NCBI GenBank assembly: GCA_910587665.1 | Contig: CAJUMZ010000010.1 | Coordinates: forward strand, 1 to 64,000 | DNA length: 64,000 nucleotides | Direction: 5' to 3' | Origin: an uncultured Muribaculum sp. | GTDB taxonomy: Bacteria; Bacteroidota; Bacteroidia; Bacteroidales; Muribaculaceae | Shown here: positions 15,290-23,734 of the stretch, piece after piece | Layout: the number at the start of each line of letters is the position of its first letter | Numbering within the stretch: the stretch's first letter is position 1 | Notes under the pieces: generated by a model | The model's input: only the letters and a program-made list of their open reading frames with translations | What the model was told of the DNA's origin: nothing | Databases searched by the model: none | Program-made: the position numbers and the translations under genes

Positions 15290-16354
15290 TTATCTTTTAC
15301 CAAGATCTCCCTGGCGGGGATCCTGCCCCACATCGTACCAACGCTTGTCAAGACAAGGCTCCTCGCCCCTTATGACACGAAGCTTGTTCTTAACTGCCCA
15401 TAGGGCGGGATGCTTTATATATTTCTTCATCACCGGAGCGGCAGTGCCCACCATCCAGCAATTTTTAGGACATGTGCGCACAAGCTCCCTGACTTTCCGG
15501 GCCTGCTCGCTATGCCATATCTCTTCAAATGTTGAATTATGGATATTACCCATGGACTCTTTCCAATATTTCGATTCAAGCCCGTTGCAAGGATAGACCT
15601 CACCCCACGGGTCAATGAAGAAATTGGCGGTACCGGCCTCGCATGGCAACATGCGCCTGCCACCCTCTATGTAGTTGATAAGCCCCATGTTGAAGAATGC
15701 CCTGAACCATGACTTGGGATGCTTCTCCTGAAGCTGCATCTTTATGAGTTTCTTGAAATTTTCAGTTACCTCATCCTTGTTGGAGATGGTATTATCATCC
15801 TTATGGAAATAGTAGGAGTTATGGAATGCGGCAGTGGCAAATTCCATGTCAAGCTCACATGCAAGCCGGTAAAGCGAGAGCATGTCGTCGGAATTATGGT
15901 TGGATACCGTACATCCGAATCCTATATCCTTAAGCCCCATCTTTTTAAGGGCGAGAAGTGTGCGGAGACCTTTGTCAAATCCCCCTTCACGCCCGCGAAG
16001 ATCATCATTTTTGCGGCTAAGCCCCTCGATGGAGATACGTATGCCTATTGACGGGAACCGCTTGGCAAGAGCAATGACACGATCCTCATACCACCCTGAA
16101 GTTGATATGACTATGCGGTCGGTGTGACGGTAACACTCTTCCACAATTTCAGGAAGATCCTCACGGATAAAAGGCTCGCCGCCGGTGAGATTTATAAATT
16201 TAAGCCGAGGAAGCGTCTTTAGGTCGCCGGCGGTAATCTCCTCCTTTTTATCGGTGGGATTCTGCCAGATATTACACATCTTACACTTCATCGGGCAGCG
16301 GTAAGTCAGTATGATAGAGGCATCAGTAGGTAATTTTACATCCATGTGCGCCAT
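15290..16354 (-). CDS. Radical SAM protein with SPASM-like C-terminal domain
   Basis: In this 354-residue protein the radical SAM cluster motif is CPMKCKMC (CX3CX2C, about residues 20-27), with GGEP near residue 58. The C-terminal part has the Cys pattern of SPASM/twitch domains: CEAGTANFFIDPWGEVYPC, then CPKNC. These ligate extra iron-sulfur clusters in enzymes that modify peptides or other substrates. Lying between two GT4 glycosyltransferases, it may modify a sugar or lipid-linked intermediate; that is inference. Relatives occur in polysaccharide loci with unknown substrates. No peptide precursor gene is seen nearby. Confidence 0.85.
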   Translation of the reverse strand: MAHMDVKLPTDASIILTYRCPMKCKMCNIWQNPTDKKEEITAGDLKTLPRLKFINLTGGEPFIREDLPEIVEECYRHTDRIVISTSGWYEDRVIALAKRFPSIGIRISIEGLSRKNDDLRGREGGFDKGLRTLLALKKMGLKDIGFGCTVSNHNSDDMLSLYRLACELDMEFATAAFHNSYYFHKDDNTISNKDEVTENFKKLIKMQLQEKHPKSWFRAFFNMGLINYIEGGRRMLPCEAGTANFFIDPWGEVYPCNGLESKYWKESMGNIHNSTFEEIWHSEQARKVRELVRTCPKNCWMVGTAAPVMKKYIKHPALWAVKNKLRVIRGEEPCLDKRWYDVGQDPRQGDLGKR

Positions 16355-16386
16355 AGCTTTTGGTTATTTATTATTTATAACGCGAT

Positions 16387-17586
16387 TTACCCGCGATATA
16401 TTTTATCAAGGGCGGCATAATGCCGCGCGGGGCTGTATCGGTCGAGAGAATCGCGAGCTATCTTTTCATAGTCATATCTTTTATCCCACATACCGCGGAT
16501 TGCCCCGGCAAGCGCCTCAGCGTCGCCCGACATGTAGGTCATGCCGTTATCCGCAGTTATCAGCTCGGGTATTCCGCCTATATTTGCCCCGACAACAGGC
16601 GTACCGGCACAGTGGGATTCTATGACGCTGAAAGGATTATTTTCATACCATTCAGAAGGAATGACAGAAAACCGTGCCTGCGACAACAACCCCGTGACCC
16701 CGTCACCGTCAAGATGTCCGAGAAACTCGATATTGCCACAACCGGCGTAACGGCTGCGTAACTCATCGGCAAGCGGGCCTCCGCCGGCTATTTTCAGCCT
16801 ATAAGGCAATGTCGACGCCGCCTTAAGAAGAGTCTCAACTCCTTTTTCATCCGAGAGCCGACCCACATAGCAATAATAATCGCCACGCTCTCCGCCGGGA
16901 GAAGCGGCACTCAGCCGCTCCCACATCTCCGGAGCCATGAAATTATTAAGTGTCACAAGTTTACCGGAAGGAAAACCGCCTTGAAGCATCTTTGACGCCA
17001 TGAAATCTGACGGGCATATAAAGCGATCCACTGCGGAGGAAAGGGTATCCCTGTCCCATCGCTTAGCCTCAAGCCATGCGATGACGCTCGCGGCAAGCGA
17101 ACCTTTCATGCAACGCTCCTTGACAACGCTTCCCTTGGAGGCAAAACATTTCTCACATATCCGACCATGGCAACGGCATGAATATGAAGGACAGAGCAGC
17201 TTGTAGTCATGAAGGGTCCACACCACTTTTATGCCGCGCCGATGAGCCTCAATGGCAATCTGCGGCGATAAGTAGGAATGGATATTGTTAAGGTGCACCA
17301 CGTCAGGCTTGAAGCGGTCAAGCATCGCGGAAAAAGCCGCGTTGATATCGCCCATGCCAAGAGTACGCGCAACAGCCCGCAACCTCGGCATCACCCCTCC
17401 CGAGAATTTCACCTCGGAGGCAAAACAAGCCGACCACTCCGACGGAATATTCTCGGGATAATCCATCGCAAAGACAGCCACTTCATGACCGCGACCGCGA
17501 AGCATCTCCTCAAGGTTGAGAAGATACACGCAGTCGCCTCCACGCCGGTAATAAAATTTATTTACGAGCAGTACACGTTGTTTCAT
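16387..17586 (-). CDS. GT4-family glycosyltransferase with Cys-rich insert
   Basis: This 399-residue GT-B enzyme has N-terminal NKFYYRRGGDCVYL, a histidine-rich acceptor region (HLNNIHSYLSPQI, WTLHDYKLLCPSY), and the EX7E donor motif within ENNPFSVIESH near residue 310. A cluster CPSYSCRCHGRICEKC (about residues 131-146) may bind metal and is seen in a subset of GT4 enzymes. First gene of the operon with the radical SAM protein and a second GT4, under a consensus promoter at 17591-17623. Product unknown, probably a cell-surface glycan. Confidence 0.87.
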   Translation of the reverse strand: MKQRVLLVNKFYYRRGGDCVYLLNLEEMLRGRGHEVAVFAMDYPENIPSEWSACFASEVKFSGGVMPRLRAVARTLGMGDINAAFSAMLDRFKPDVVHLNNIHSYLSPQIAIEAHRRGIKVVWTLHDYKLLCPSYSCRCHGRICEKCFASKGSVVKERCMKGSLAASVIAWLEAKRWDRDTLSSAVDRFICPSDFMASKMLQGGFPSGKLVTLNNFMAPEMWERLSAASPGGERGDYYCYVGRLSDEKGVETLLKAASTLPYRLKIAGGGPLADELRSRYAGCGNIEFLGHLDGDGVTGLLSQARFSVIPSEWYENNPFSVIESHCAGTPVVGANIGGIPELITADNGMTYMSGDAEALAGAIRGMWDKRYDYEKIARDSLDRYSPARHYAALDKIYRG

Positions 17587-17590
17587 GGCA

Positions 17591-17623
17591 CAAATTTACA
17601 CATAAATCGCGGGTAAAAGCAAA
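17591..17623 (-). promoter_or_regulatory. Promoter of the glycosyltransferase-radical SAM operon
   Basis: On the minus strand TTTG (plus 17620-17623), 21 bases and TAAATTTG (plus 17591-17598) fit the -33/-7 consensus. The initiation codon begins at 17586, so the leader is very short. The -33 box sits within the hairpin at 17612-17640. Confidence 0.55.
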
Positions 17624-17640
17624 TTTCTCATGCTTTTACC
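17612..17640 (-). terminator. Hairpin after the DJ-1 family gene, possible weak terminator
   Basis: GGTAAAAGCA (17612-17621) and TGCTTTTACC (17631-17640) form a perfect 10-bp stem with a nine-base loop, eight bases after the DJ-1 family stop. No T-run follows on the minus strand, so termination would be weak or factor-dependent. Confidence 0.4.
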
Positions 17641-17648
17641 GCCTCTTC

Positions 17649-18218
17649 CTATACAAGCATGCCCGATGCGACCGATGACGCCACATCGTCGCCAAGCGTC
17701 TCGGCCACTATGGCAAAGGCAAACACGAGTGCCGACGAAGGACCGTTGGCAGTTATGAGGTTGCCGCTTATCACCACACGGTTGTCAACATACTTGCCTC
17801 CCGCCTTGACAAGCTCATCCTTGAATGTGGGATAGCATGTAGCCTCCTGACCGCGAAGGACGCCAAGCGGACCAAGCACCACTGCCGGAGAGGCACAGAT
17901 CGAGGCAATCTTTCCTCCCTTGATCCACTGCTTGTTGATCATGTCGCAAAGAGTGCCGTCGGCAGCGAGATTAGTCGCCCCGGGCATTCCTCCGGGCATG
18001 ATAAGCCACTCGGCATCTTCCGCATTTATTTCACAGAGGAGCTTGTCGGCAATGACCTGCACCCCATTTGCCCCTTTTACTGTCTTGTCTTTACTGCCTA
18101 CGGCGACTGTATATACTTTCATTCCTGCACGGCGCATGACATCAACTGTTGCCAACGCCTCGATTTCCTCAAATCCGTCAGCGAGGAAAAGATAAGATAC
18201 GTTCATGATGTTGTTCAT
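17649..18218 (-). CDS. DJ-1/PfpI family protein (YajL-like)
   Basis: This 189-residue protein has the DJ-1 fold signature: FEEIEA with the conserved Glu near residue 20, LIMPGGMPGA, and the nucleophile elbow ICASPAVV with the reactive Cys near residue 108. Family members act as glyoxalases, protein or nucleotide deglycases or chaperones; the exact activity is debated. Translation may start at the first Met or at Met5 (18206), which matches typical starts better. Monocistronic. Cytoplasmic. Confidence 0.88.
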   Translation of the reverse strand: MNNIMNVSYLFLADGFEEIEALATVDVMRRAGMKVYTVAVGSKDKTVKGANGVQVIADKLLCEINAEDAEWLIMPGGMPGATNLAADGTLCDMINKQWIKGGKIASICASPAVVLGPLGVLRGQEATCYPTFKDELVKAGGKYVDNRVVISGNLITANGPSSALVFAFAIVAETLGDDVASSVASGMLV

Positions 18219-18324
18219 AATATATTAATGTGTATTTGGTTATGTTATTTCTCAAAATTAGCCATTTCTAATGAATTATCATAATCATGCCATGAAAAAA
18301 GTCATAAAAAAACTTACAAAAAAT

Positions 18325-18355
18325 TTTGCAGTCTCAATTATGTGTTGTACATTTG
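18325..18355 (+). promoter_or_regulatory. Promoter of the TraB/GumN gene
   Basis: TTTG (18325-18328), a 19-base spacer and TACATTTG (18348-18355) match the consensus. The start codon is 71 bases further, leaving a leader of roughly 65 bases. Confidence 0.65.
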
Positions 18356-18426
18356 CAGCATAACAGAGGTGTACAATACTACATCACTACATAACAAATT
18401 AAATATTAACAATAAACCATATCAAA

Positions 18427-19305
18427 ATGAAAAAGATTATTTTCTCTCTTGCAGCAATCACAATCGCTCTCTCCTCTCAGGCACAATTACTCTGGAAAGT
18501 GTCGGGCGGCGACACCAAAGGCGATTCCTACCTGTTTGGCACCCATCATATCGCCCCGGTATCAATGATCGAATCGACAGCCGGACTGACCGATGCAATC
18601 AACAGCGTGGCTACCGTATACGGCGAAATCGACATGTCGGTAATGGCGTCGCCCGAAACCCAGCAGATCGCCATGAAATACTCGATGGCACCTGCCGACA
18701 GTACCCTATCGAAAGTGCTGACCGCTGAGCAGCTCGACTCGGTCAACACCGTACTCGCCAAATACACGGGCGGCATGCTGACCGTAGCGCAATTGGAGGC
18801 GGTGAAACCAGTGGTTGTCGACACTCAGCTCGGAATGTTTCAGAGTATGACGGCATTTCCCGAATTTACCGGACAGGAGCAGCTCGACCTGGCAATCCAA
18901 GAAAGGGCGCGCCAGGCAGGGAAAGCAGTCAAAGGTCTCGAAACCCTTGAGCAGCAACTCGACCTGCTTATGGGCGGTTCGCTTGCAGAGCAGGCAAAAT
19001 CACTGATGAAAAGCATACGCAGGGATGACAAATCAGCCGACGATGCCAAGGCTCTTGCAGAGGCTTACAAAATAGGCGACCTTACCGCCATGGAGCGACT
19101 GTTTAACGACCCCGAGGCGGGAATGTCGCCGGAAGTCGCCAAGAAGCTGATGTATGACCGCAACGACAATTGGATGGCACAGCTCCGCAATATCCTGCCC
19201 GCAGAAAATGTACTTGTGGTGACAGGCGTGGGACATTTCATCGGCGAGCACGGACTTATAGAACAGCTGCGCAATGCCGGCTATACCGTGACACCCATAA
19301 AATAA
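18427..19305 (+). CDS. TraB/GumN family protein, exported
   Basis: This 292-residue protein begins with a signal peptide ending SSQAQ. The family motif GTHH (residues 38-41), a conserved Glu in VYGEIDM, and the late VTGVGHFIGEHGL block are present. TraB/GumN proteins resemble the Tiki/EreA metalloprotease-like fold, with His and Glu as likely ligands; the bacterial substrates are unknown. The N-terminus LLWKVSGGDTKGDSYLFGT is typical of the Bacteroidetes branch. It precedes the ABC-GntR operon by 34 bases and has its own promoter. Confidence 0.88.
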   Translation: MKKIIFSLAAITIALSSQAQLLWKVSGGDTKGDSYLFGTHHIAPVSMIESTAGLTDAINSVATVYGEIDMSVMASPETQQIAMKYSMAPADSTLSKVLTAEQLDSVNTVLAKYTGGMLTVAQLEAVKPVVVDTQLGMFQSMTAFPEFTGQEQLDLAIQERARQAGKAVKGLETLEQQLDLLMGGSLAEQAKSLMKSIRRDDKSADDAKALAEAYKIGDLTAMERLFNDPEAGMSPEVAKKLMYDRNDNWMAQLRNILPAENVLVVTGVGHFIGEHGLIEQLRNAGYTVTPIK

Positions 19306-19339
19306 GAGTGTATTTAATCTTTAACTCCATACTTACACA

Positions 19340-20149
19340 ATGATAATTCTAAATAATTTAACCTATGTTTACCGCAAGGGAGCGGAGGCGTTGAGCAACG
19401 CTTCCGCTTCCATAGGCGGAGGCATATATCTGCTGTTGGGTGAAAACGGCGCAGGCAAGACCACACTCCTGCATGTAATAGCCGGGCTTCTCCATCCCGC
19501 CGGCGGAGAGTGTCTGATCGACGGAGCGCCTACATCAGGCAGGAAGCCTGAGATCATGAGGCGCGTGTTTTTCTTAGGCGACAACATGAGCTTCCCGTTT
19601 GTGTCAATCGAAGAGATGACACGATGTCACGCGGTGTTTTACCCGACCTTTGACGCAGAGATGCTGAACCGCAACCTGCAACGCTTCGGCATGACGGGCG
19701 AAGAGCGGCTTGACAAGCTGTCGCTCGGCAACCGCCATAAGGCACAGCTCGCCTACGCCCTTGCACTACGCACCGAAGTGCTGCTCTTTGACGAGCCGGC
19801 CAACGGCCTCGACATACCATCGCGCCAGCAGCTCCAGACAATGATAGCCGAATGCGTAGAGCCCCGGCAGACCGTCATTATCTCCACCCACATAGTATCG
19901 GACCTGCGCAATCTCTACGACGGCGTGCTCGTATTGTCGCGCGGAAAGCTGCTGCTCGCCGACACGACTGACAGCCTGCTCGGAAGGGTATCATTCACGG
20001 TGACCACAGTGCCGCCGGTGTCACCGCTGTATATGGAACGTCGCCTTAACTCATTCCACGCAATCCTCCCCGCCGGCGATAGCGACGAGAGCGGCGACGT
20101 AGACTACGAACTGCTCTTCAACGCATTGCGCAATAATGTCAAACTCTAA
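19340..20149 (+). CDS. ABC transporter ATP-binding protein
   Basis: This 269-residue ATPase has Walker A GENGAGKTT (about residues 35-43), signature LSLGNRHKAQ (about 129), Walker B VLLFDEPANGLD (about 150) and the H-loop His in IISTHI. The C-terminal 60 residues are a regulatory extension. With the membrane protein encoded 12 bases later and the GntR regulator, it forms a three-gene unit like YtrA-type operons of Firmicutes and Bacteroidetes, often linked to envelope stress. Substrate unknown. Confidence 0.92.
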   Translation: MIILNNLTYVYRKGAEALSNASASIGGGIYLLLGENGAGKTTLLHVIAGLLHPAGGECLIDGAPTSGRKPEIMRRVFFLGDNMSFPFVSIEEMTRCHAVFYPTFDAEMLNRNLQRFGMTGEERLDKLSLGNRHKAQLAYALALRTEVLLFDEPANGLDIPSRQQLQTMIAECVEPRQTVIISTHIVSDLRNLYDGVLVLSRGKLLLADTTDSLLGRVSFTVTTVPPVSPLYMERRLNSFHAILPAGDSDESGDVDYELLFNALRNNVKL

Positions 20150-20161
20150 AAAAACGCCATC

Positions 20162-20890
20162 ATGTCACTTATCAATTATTATATGCCGAGGCTGAAAAGG
20201 CAACTCATATTTTATCCGGTGATAGCCGTGCTGTTTTATTTCCTGATGTTTTTCACCCTACGATGGGAAGGGGTAATATTAATCTCGGCAATCGCGTCCA
20301 ACATCCTGAACGTCATGCTTTACCTCGGCGCGCTAATATTCGCGTCGCGCGGAGGGATGGAGATCGACACCACGCTGCCGGTCGACTGGCGGAAGAAAGC
20401 CACGTTAATCCTTGTACACACATTCATAATAGTCCCGCTGCTCATCGCGCTGCCTGTGGCGGTATGCTACCTCCTCACAAGCCAATGGATTGTGATCAAT
20501 CCATTTATCAAAGGTATATTACAACAGGAATGGTTATTACCGCTTCCATTCATCATAATGTCGATAGCGACAACGATGCTCCCCATGGCGGTGTGTCTCT
20601 ACTGCGTGGTATCGCTGAAAAGCAACCGCGTCATAATGTCGATAGTGTGGACAATCGTCGCCGCATTCGCCGAATCAATTGTCGGCGGAATCTATGGGGC
20701 GTACGCTGCATTCAAGCAGGGGATTGAAGACGGGCTAAACGGAGTCGAGCCACAATCGTCGTCCGAGCTTGCCAAAGACCTGATGGCGGAAATCAGCAAC
20801 GGATCAACGGCGATAACGGTAATCTTCGTAATTTGTACTATCTTTGTAATCGTAATGGCGTGTCGCGCGATCAAGACCCGACAGATATAA
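20162..20890 (+). CDS. ABC transporter membrane subunit, unknown substrate
   Basis: This 242-residue protein has six hydrophobic segments, the first pair at about residues 16-30 and 37-60 and the last at about 215-235. No catalytic motif was found. Its position between the ATPase and the GntR gene points to the permease of that ABC system. Homodimer use is likely because no second permease is present. Confidence 0.75.
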   Translation: MSLINYYMPRLKRQLIFYPVIAVLFYFLMFFTLRWEGVILISAIASNILNVMLYLGALIFASRGGMEIDTTLPVDWRKKATLILVHTFIIVPLLIALPVAVCYLLTSQWIVINPFIKGILQQEWLLPLPFIIMSIATTMLPMAVCLYCVVSLKSNRVIMSIVWTIVAAFAESIVGGIYGAYAAFKQGIEDGLNGVEPQSSSELAKDLMAEISNGSTAITVIFVICTIFVIVMACRAIKTRQI

Positions 20891-20899
20891 ATCCTACCG

Positions 20900-21280
20900 A
20901 TGGACTTTAACGAAAACAAACCAATATACAAGCAGATCGTCGACCTGTGTTACGCGCGGATAATCTCCGACGTGTGGCACACCGACGGGCGCGTGCCTTC
21001 GATAAAAGAGCTGTCGGTAGAGCTTGCCGTCAACAACCGCACGGTGCTCAAGGCATTCGAGGAGCTACAGTCGCAGGGCATAATCTACCCCAAGCGCGGG
21101 CTGGGCTACTACGTGTCGGCCGACGCCCCTGGACTTATCCTTGAGGCACGCCGCGCCGAGTTTTTCCGCGACATCATCCCCGACCTCCGCGAGCGCATGC
21201 GCCTGCTCGGCATCACCCTCGCCGACATCGCGCCCCACCTACAGCAACCGCAGCAACTACAATCCCCCGATATCAAGTAA
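20900..21280 (+). CDS. GntR-family regulator, YtrA-like short form
   Basis: This 126-residue protein has the GntR winged helix at the N-terminus: IYKQIVDLCYARIISD, then RVPSIKELSVELAVNNRTVLKAFEELQSQGII and the wing GLGYYV. The C-terminal tail of about 50 residues is too short for an effector domain, as in YtrA-type regulators. It is the last gene of the ABC unit, nine bases after the permease gene, and likely represses that unit. The usual order places the regulator first. Confidence 0.9.
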   Translation: MDFNENKPIYKQIVDLCYARIISDVWHTDGRVPSIKELSVELAVNNRTVLKAFEELQSQGIIYPKRGLGYYVSADAPGLILEARRAEFFRDIIPDLRERMRLLGITLADIAPHLQQPQQLQSPDIK

Positions 21281-21302
21281 TATCCCCCAATTAGATACTT
21301 CC

Positions 21303-22133
21303 ATGAGACATTGCATCATAATGACTGTGTATAAGGACATTGACATGATAAACACATTCATCAGTCATATCCCTAAAGAATGGGGGCTGTATATACATAT
21401 TGACAGGAAATCCCCAATTAAAGAAACCGATATTATTCGCGGCAACATATATAAGAAATTCAAAATATTCTGGGGTGCACGTGAACATCTTGACAGCATG
21501 CTGTTTCTACTCAATGAGACCGAAAAAGACAATATTGGCTATGACTATTATCACCTTGTCACAGGTCAAGACTTTTTTGCAACCAGTCCGCAACAATTCG
21601 ATGAAATTATCGGCCCAAACGGGAATATATACATGCACACGTTCAGCCTTCCCGTTCCAAACTGGTGGAATTACAAGATATTGCATTATGCCACCCTTGC
21701 TTCATATTGCAACGTACAAAGAGGCGTTATGCGATATGTCAATATGCTCTATTGTAATCTCCAATCATTTCTCGGTCTAAAACGTAAATTACCTGAGTAT
21801 CCTATTTTCGGCGGAATTTTATATTGCAGCCTCACCCAAATGGCGGTAAAAAAAGTACTGTACGGTTCGGTCGCCAAAGACTTATACAGCCGCCTAAAGC
21901 ACTCGCTTTGTGCCGAAGAAATATTTTTTCAGACAGTGCTTATGAATTCAGACTTAAAAGACAAAATAATAAACAACAGCCTTAGATACATGGACTGGGA
22001 AGATCCATCGCCACCTAAAGTATTGGGCGTAAGCGATTATGACAGTATCATAACGTCACAAGCTTTATTTTGCAGAAAAATTGATTCTCATAAATCAGCA
22101 GAATTATTGGATAAGCTATCCTTTCCATCGTAA
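21303..22133 (+). CDS. GT14-like glycosyltransferase (core-2/I-branching beta-1,6-GlcNAc transferase family)
   Basis: Start taken at ATG 21303 (276 residues, MRHCIIMTVYK); the frame is open to 21141, but that extension lies inside the GntR gene. Features of the branching-enzyme family are the N-terminal VYKDIDMINTFI, LYIHIDRKS, the segment YDYYHLVTGQDFF (about residues 80-92), and SLCAEEIFFQTVL near residue 210. Bacterial members add branching or side-chain sugars to surface polysaccharides. It lies 22 bases after GntR and before the flippase, which has its own promoter. Confidence 0.82.
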   Translation: MRHCIIMTVYKDIDMINTFISHIPKEWGLYIHIDRKSPIKETDIIRGNIYKKFKIFWGAREHLDSMLFLLNETEKDNIGYDYYHLVTGQDFFATSPQQFDEIIGPNGNIYMHTFSLPVPNWWNYKILHYATLASYCNVQRGVMRYVNMLYCNLQSFLGLKRKLPEYPIFGGILYCSLTQMAVKKVLYGSVAKDLYSRLKHSLCAEEIFFQTVLMNSDLKDKIINNSLRYMDWEDPSPPKVLGVSDYDSIITSQALFCRKIDSHKSAELLDKLSFPS

Positions 22134-22196
22134 CAATAGTACCAATAGTCGAATTGCAGCAACCGGACTGAAATGCACCGACGTTACGAAGCGAAT

Positions 22197-22227
22197 TTTG
22201 ATAATTGACCTCATATATGTATCTTTG
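22197..22227 (+). promoter_or_regulatory. Promoter of the flippase-glycerophosphotransferase genes
   Basis: TTTG (22197-22200), 19 bases and TATCTTTG (22220-22227) match the consensus. The flippase start is 39 bases downstream. Confidence 0.65.
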
Positions 22228-22265
22228 CAACCGTAAAACTCTCTTGCCCTGCGGAGAAGCATATC

Positions 22266-23714
22266 ATGTCACAAAGCCTAAAAGATAAGACGGTAAAAGG
22301 ACTTGCATGGAGCTCTATTGAGCGATTTTCAACAATGTTTATCCAGCTTGCGGTGAACATTGTGCTTGCCCGCATACTTATGCCTGATGATTTTGGCATG
22401 GTAGCGATGCTTGCAGTTTTCATCCAATTTTCCCAAGCATTCATTGACAGCGGCTTTTCCAATGCCTTGATACAACGCAAAAATCGCACCAATGTGGACT
22501 ATTGCACCGTATTTTATTTCACAATCGCAATATCTACATTGCTATACATTATTTTGTTTTTCACGGCTCCTCTAATATCTCGATTCTACAACATGCCACA
22601 GTTAACCGAAGTTGCGCGAGCACTTGGACTCGGGCTGATCATAGGATCTCTTGCCGCAGTACATAAAACCCGCCTTTCCATTGAGCTGAAATTTAAAGTT
22701 CAAGCGGTCATCTCATTACTGTCAGCAATTATTTCCGGAGCAGTAAGCATCACTATGGCATACAATGGATATGGTGTATGGGCTTTGGTCATGCAAAGCC
22801 TCGTCAGCCTTGGTTCACAAACAGTTTTGGTGTACATTCTCGGCACACGTTGGTTTCCCGGACTCATATTTTCCATACGCTCATTCAAAGAACTTTTTGG
22901 CTACAGCTCAAAGCTTTTGTTGTCATCGCTGCTTCACTTACTATATCGCAACCTTTATCCTATTGTAATCGGCAAACGTTATGCCGCGACAGAGCTGGGA
23001 TACTACAATCGGGCAGATCTGCTTTCGACAATGTCAATCACTTCAATCACACTGGTATTGTCAAAAGTGGCATTCCCAATTTTCAGTTCAATACAAGATG
23101 ATAACGCGAAACTGCGCATTGCATATTCAAAATATATCAGCTACGCCTCACTGGTCGTATTTCCGGCAATGCTTGGAATATCCGCGCTTGCCAAACCACT
23201 TGTTGTTGTTGCCATGACCGATAAATGGCTTGCCGCAGTGCCAATGTTACAGATACTCGCTGCGTCGTGTCTGTTTGACCACATAACATCAATAAACCTG
23301 AATGTACTTTATGTGAAAGGCCGCTCAGACCTTGCCCTAAAACTGGAAATCATAAAAAAATCCATCGCCATAGCAATCCTGTTTGCCATGATGCCGTTTG
23401 GCATAATCGCCATATGCTGGGGTCAATTCATTTACAACATCATAGCGACTATATTGAACACAAGGTATACAAACATGCTGATCGGGTTGCCATTCAGAGC
23501 GCAAATGCGCGATTTCATGCCATATCTTGGATGTAGCATAGTAATGGCCGGAGCGGTATGGGGCATAACTTATGTCGTGGAATCCTATCCATTGCAGCTC
23601 GCCATAGGCATACCGTTAGGAGTATTGCTATATATCGCCACAATATATATATTTATGAGATCATCGTTTATTGAATTCAGCGATATGATCCGCAGAAATT
23701 TCATTCACAAATAA
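22266..23714 (+). CDS. Polysaccharide flippase, Wzx/MOP superfamily (lipopolysaccharide biosynthesis protein)
   Basis: This 482-residue membrane protein has about 14 hydrophobic segments. The N-terminus KDKTVKGLAWSSIERFSTMFIQL and LARILMPDDFGMVAM (about residues 33-47) are typical of the WzxC/AmsL branch. It would flip undecaprenyl-linked repeat units to the periplasmic side, where the EpsG-like polymerase encoded at 28840-29961 could join them. Followed 20 bases later by the TagF-like gene. Confidence 0.9.
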   Translation: MSQSLKDKTVKGLAWSSIERFSTMFIQLAVNIVLARILMPDDFGMVAMLAVFIQFSQAFIDSGFSNALIQRKNRTNVDYCTVFYFTIAISTLLYIILFFTAPLISRFYNMPQLTEVARALGLGLIIGSLAAVHKTRLSIELKFKVQAVISLLSAIISGAVSITMAYNGYGVWALVMQSLVSLGSQTVLVYILGTRWFPGLIFSIRSFKELFGYSSKLLLSSLLHLLYRNLYPIVIGKRYAATELGYYNRADLLSTMSITSITLVLSKVAFPIFSSIQDDNAKLRIAYSKYISYASLVVFPAMLGISALAKPLVVVAMTDKWLAAVPMLQILAASCLFDHITSINLNVLYVKGRSDLALKLEIIKKSIAIAILFAMMPFGIIAICWGQFIYNIIATILNTRYTNMLIGLPFRAQMRDFMPYLGCSIVMAGAVWGITYVVESYPLQLAIGIPLGVLLYIATIYIFMRSSFIEFSDMIRRNFIHK

Positions 23715-23734
23715 TTTTTGGTTTACTTCCAATA

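Noticed and set aside
21141..21302. N-terminal extension of the GT14-like gene
   Set aside because: It lies inside the GntR gene in another frame and is rich in Ser, Pro and Thr; ATG 21303 gives the family N-terminus.
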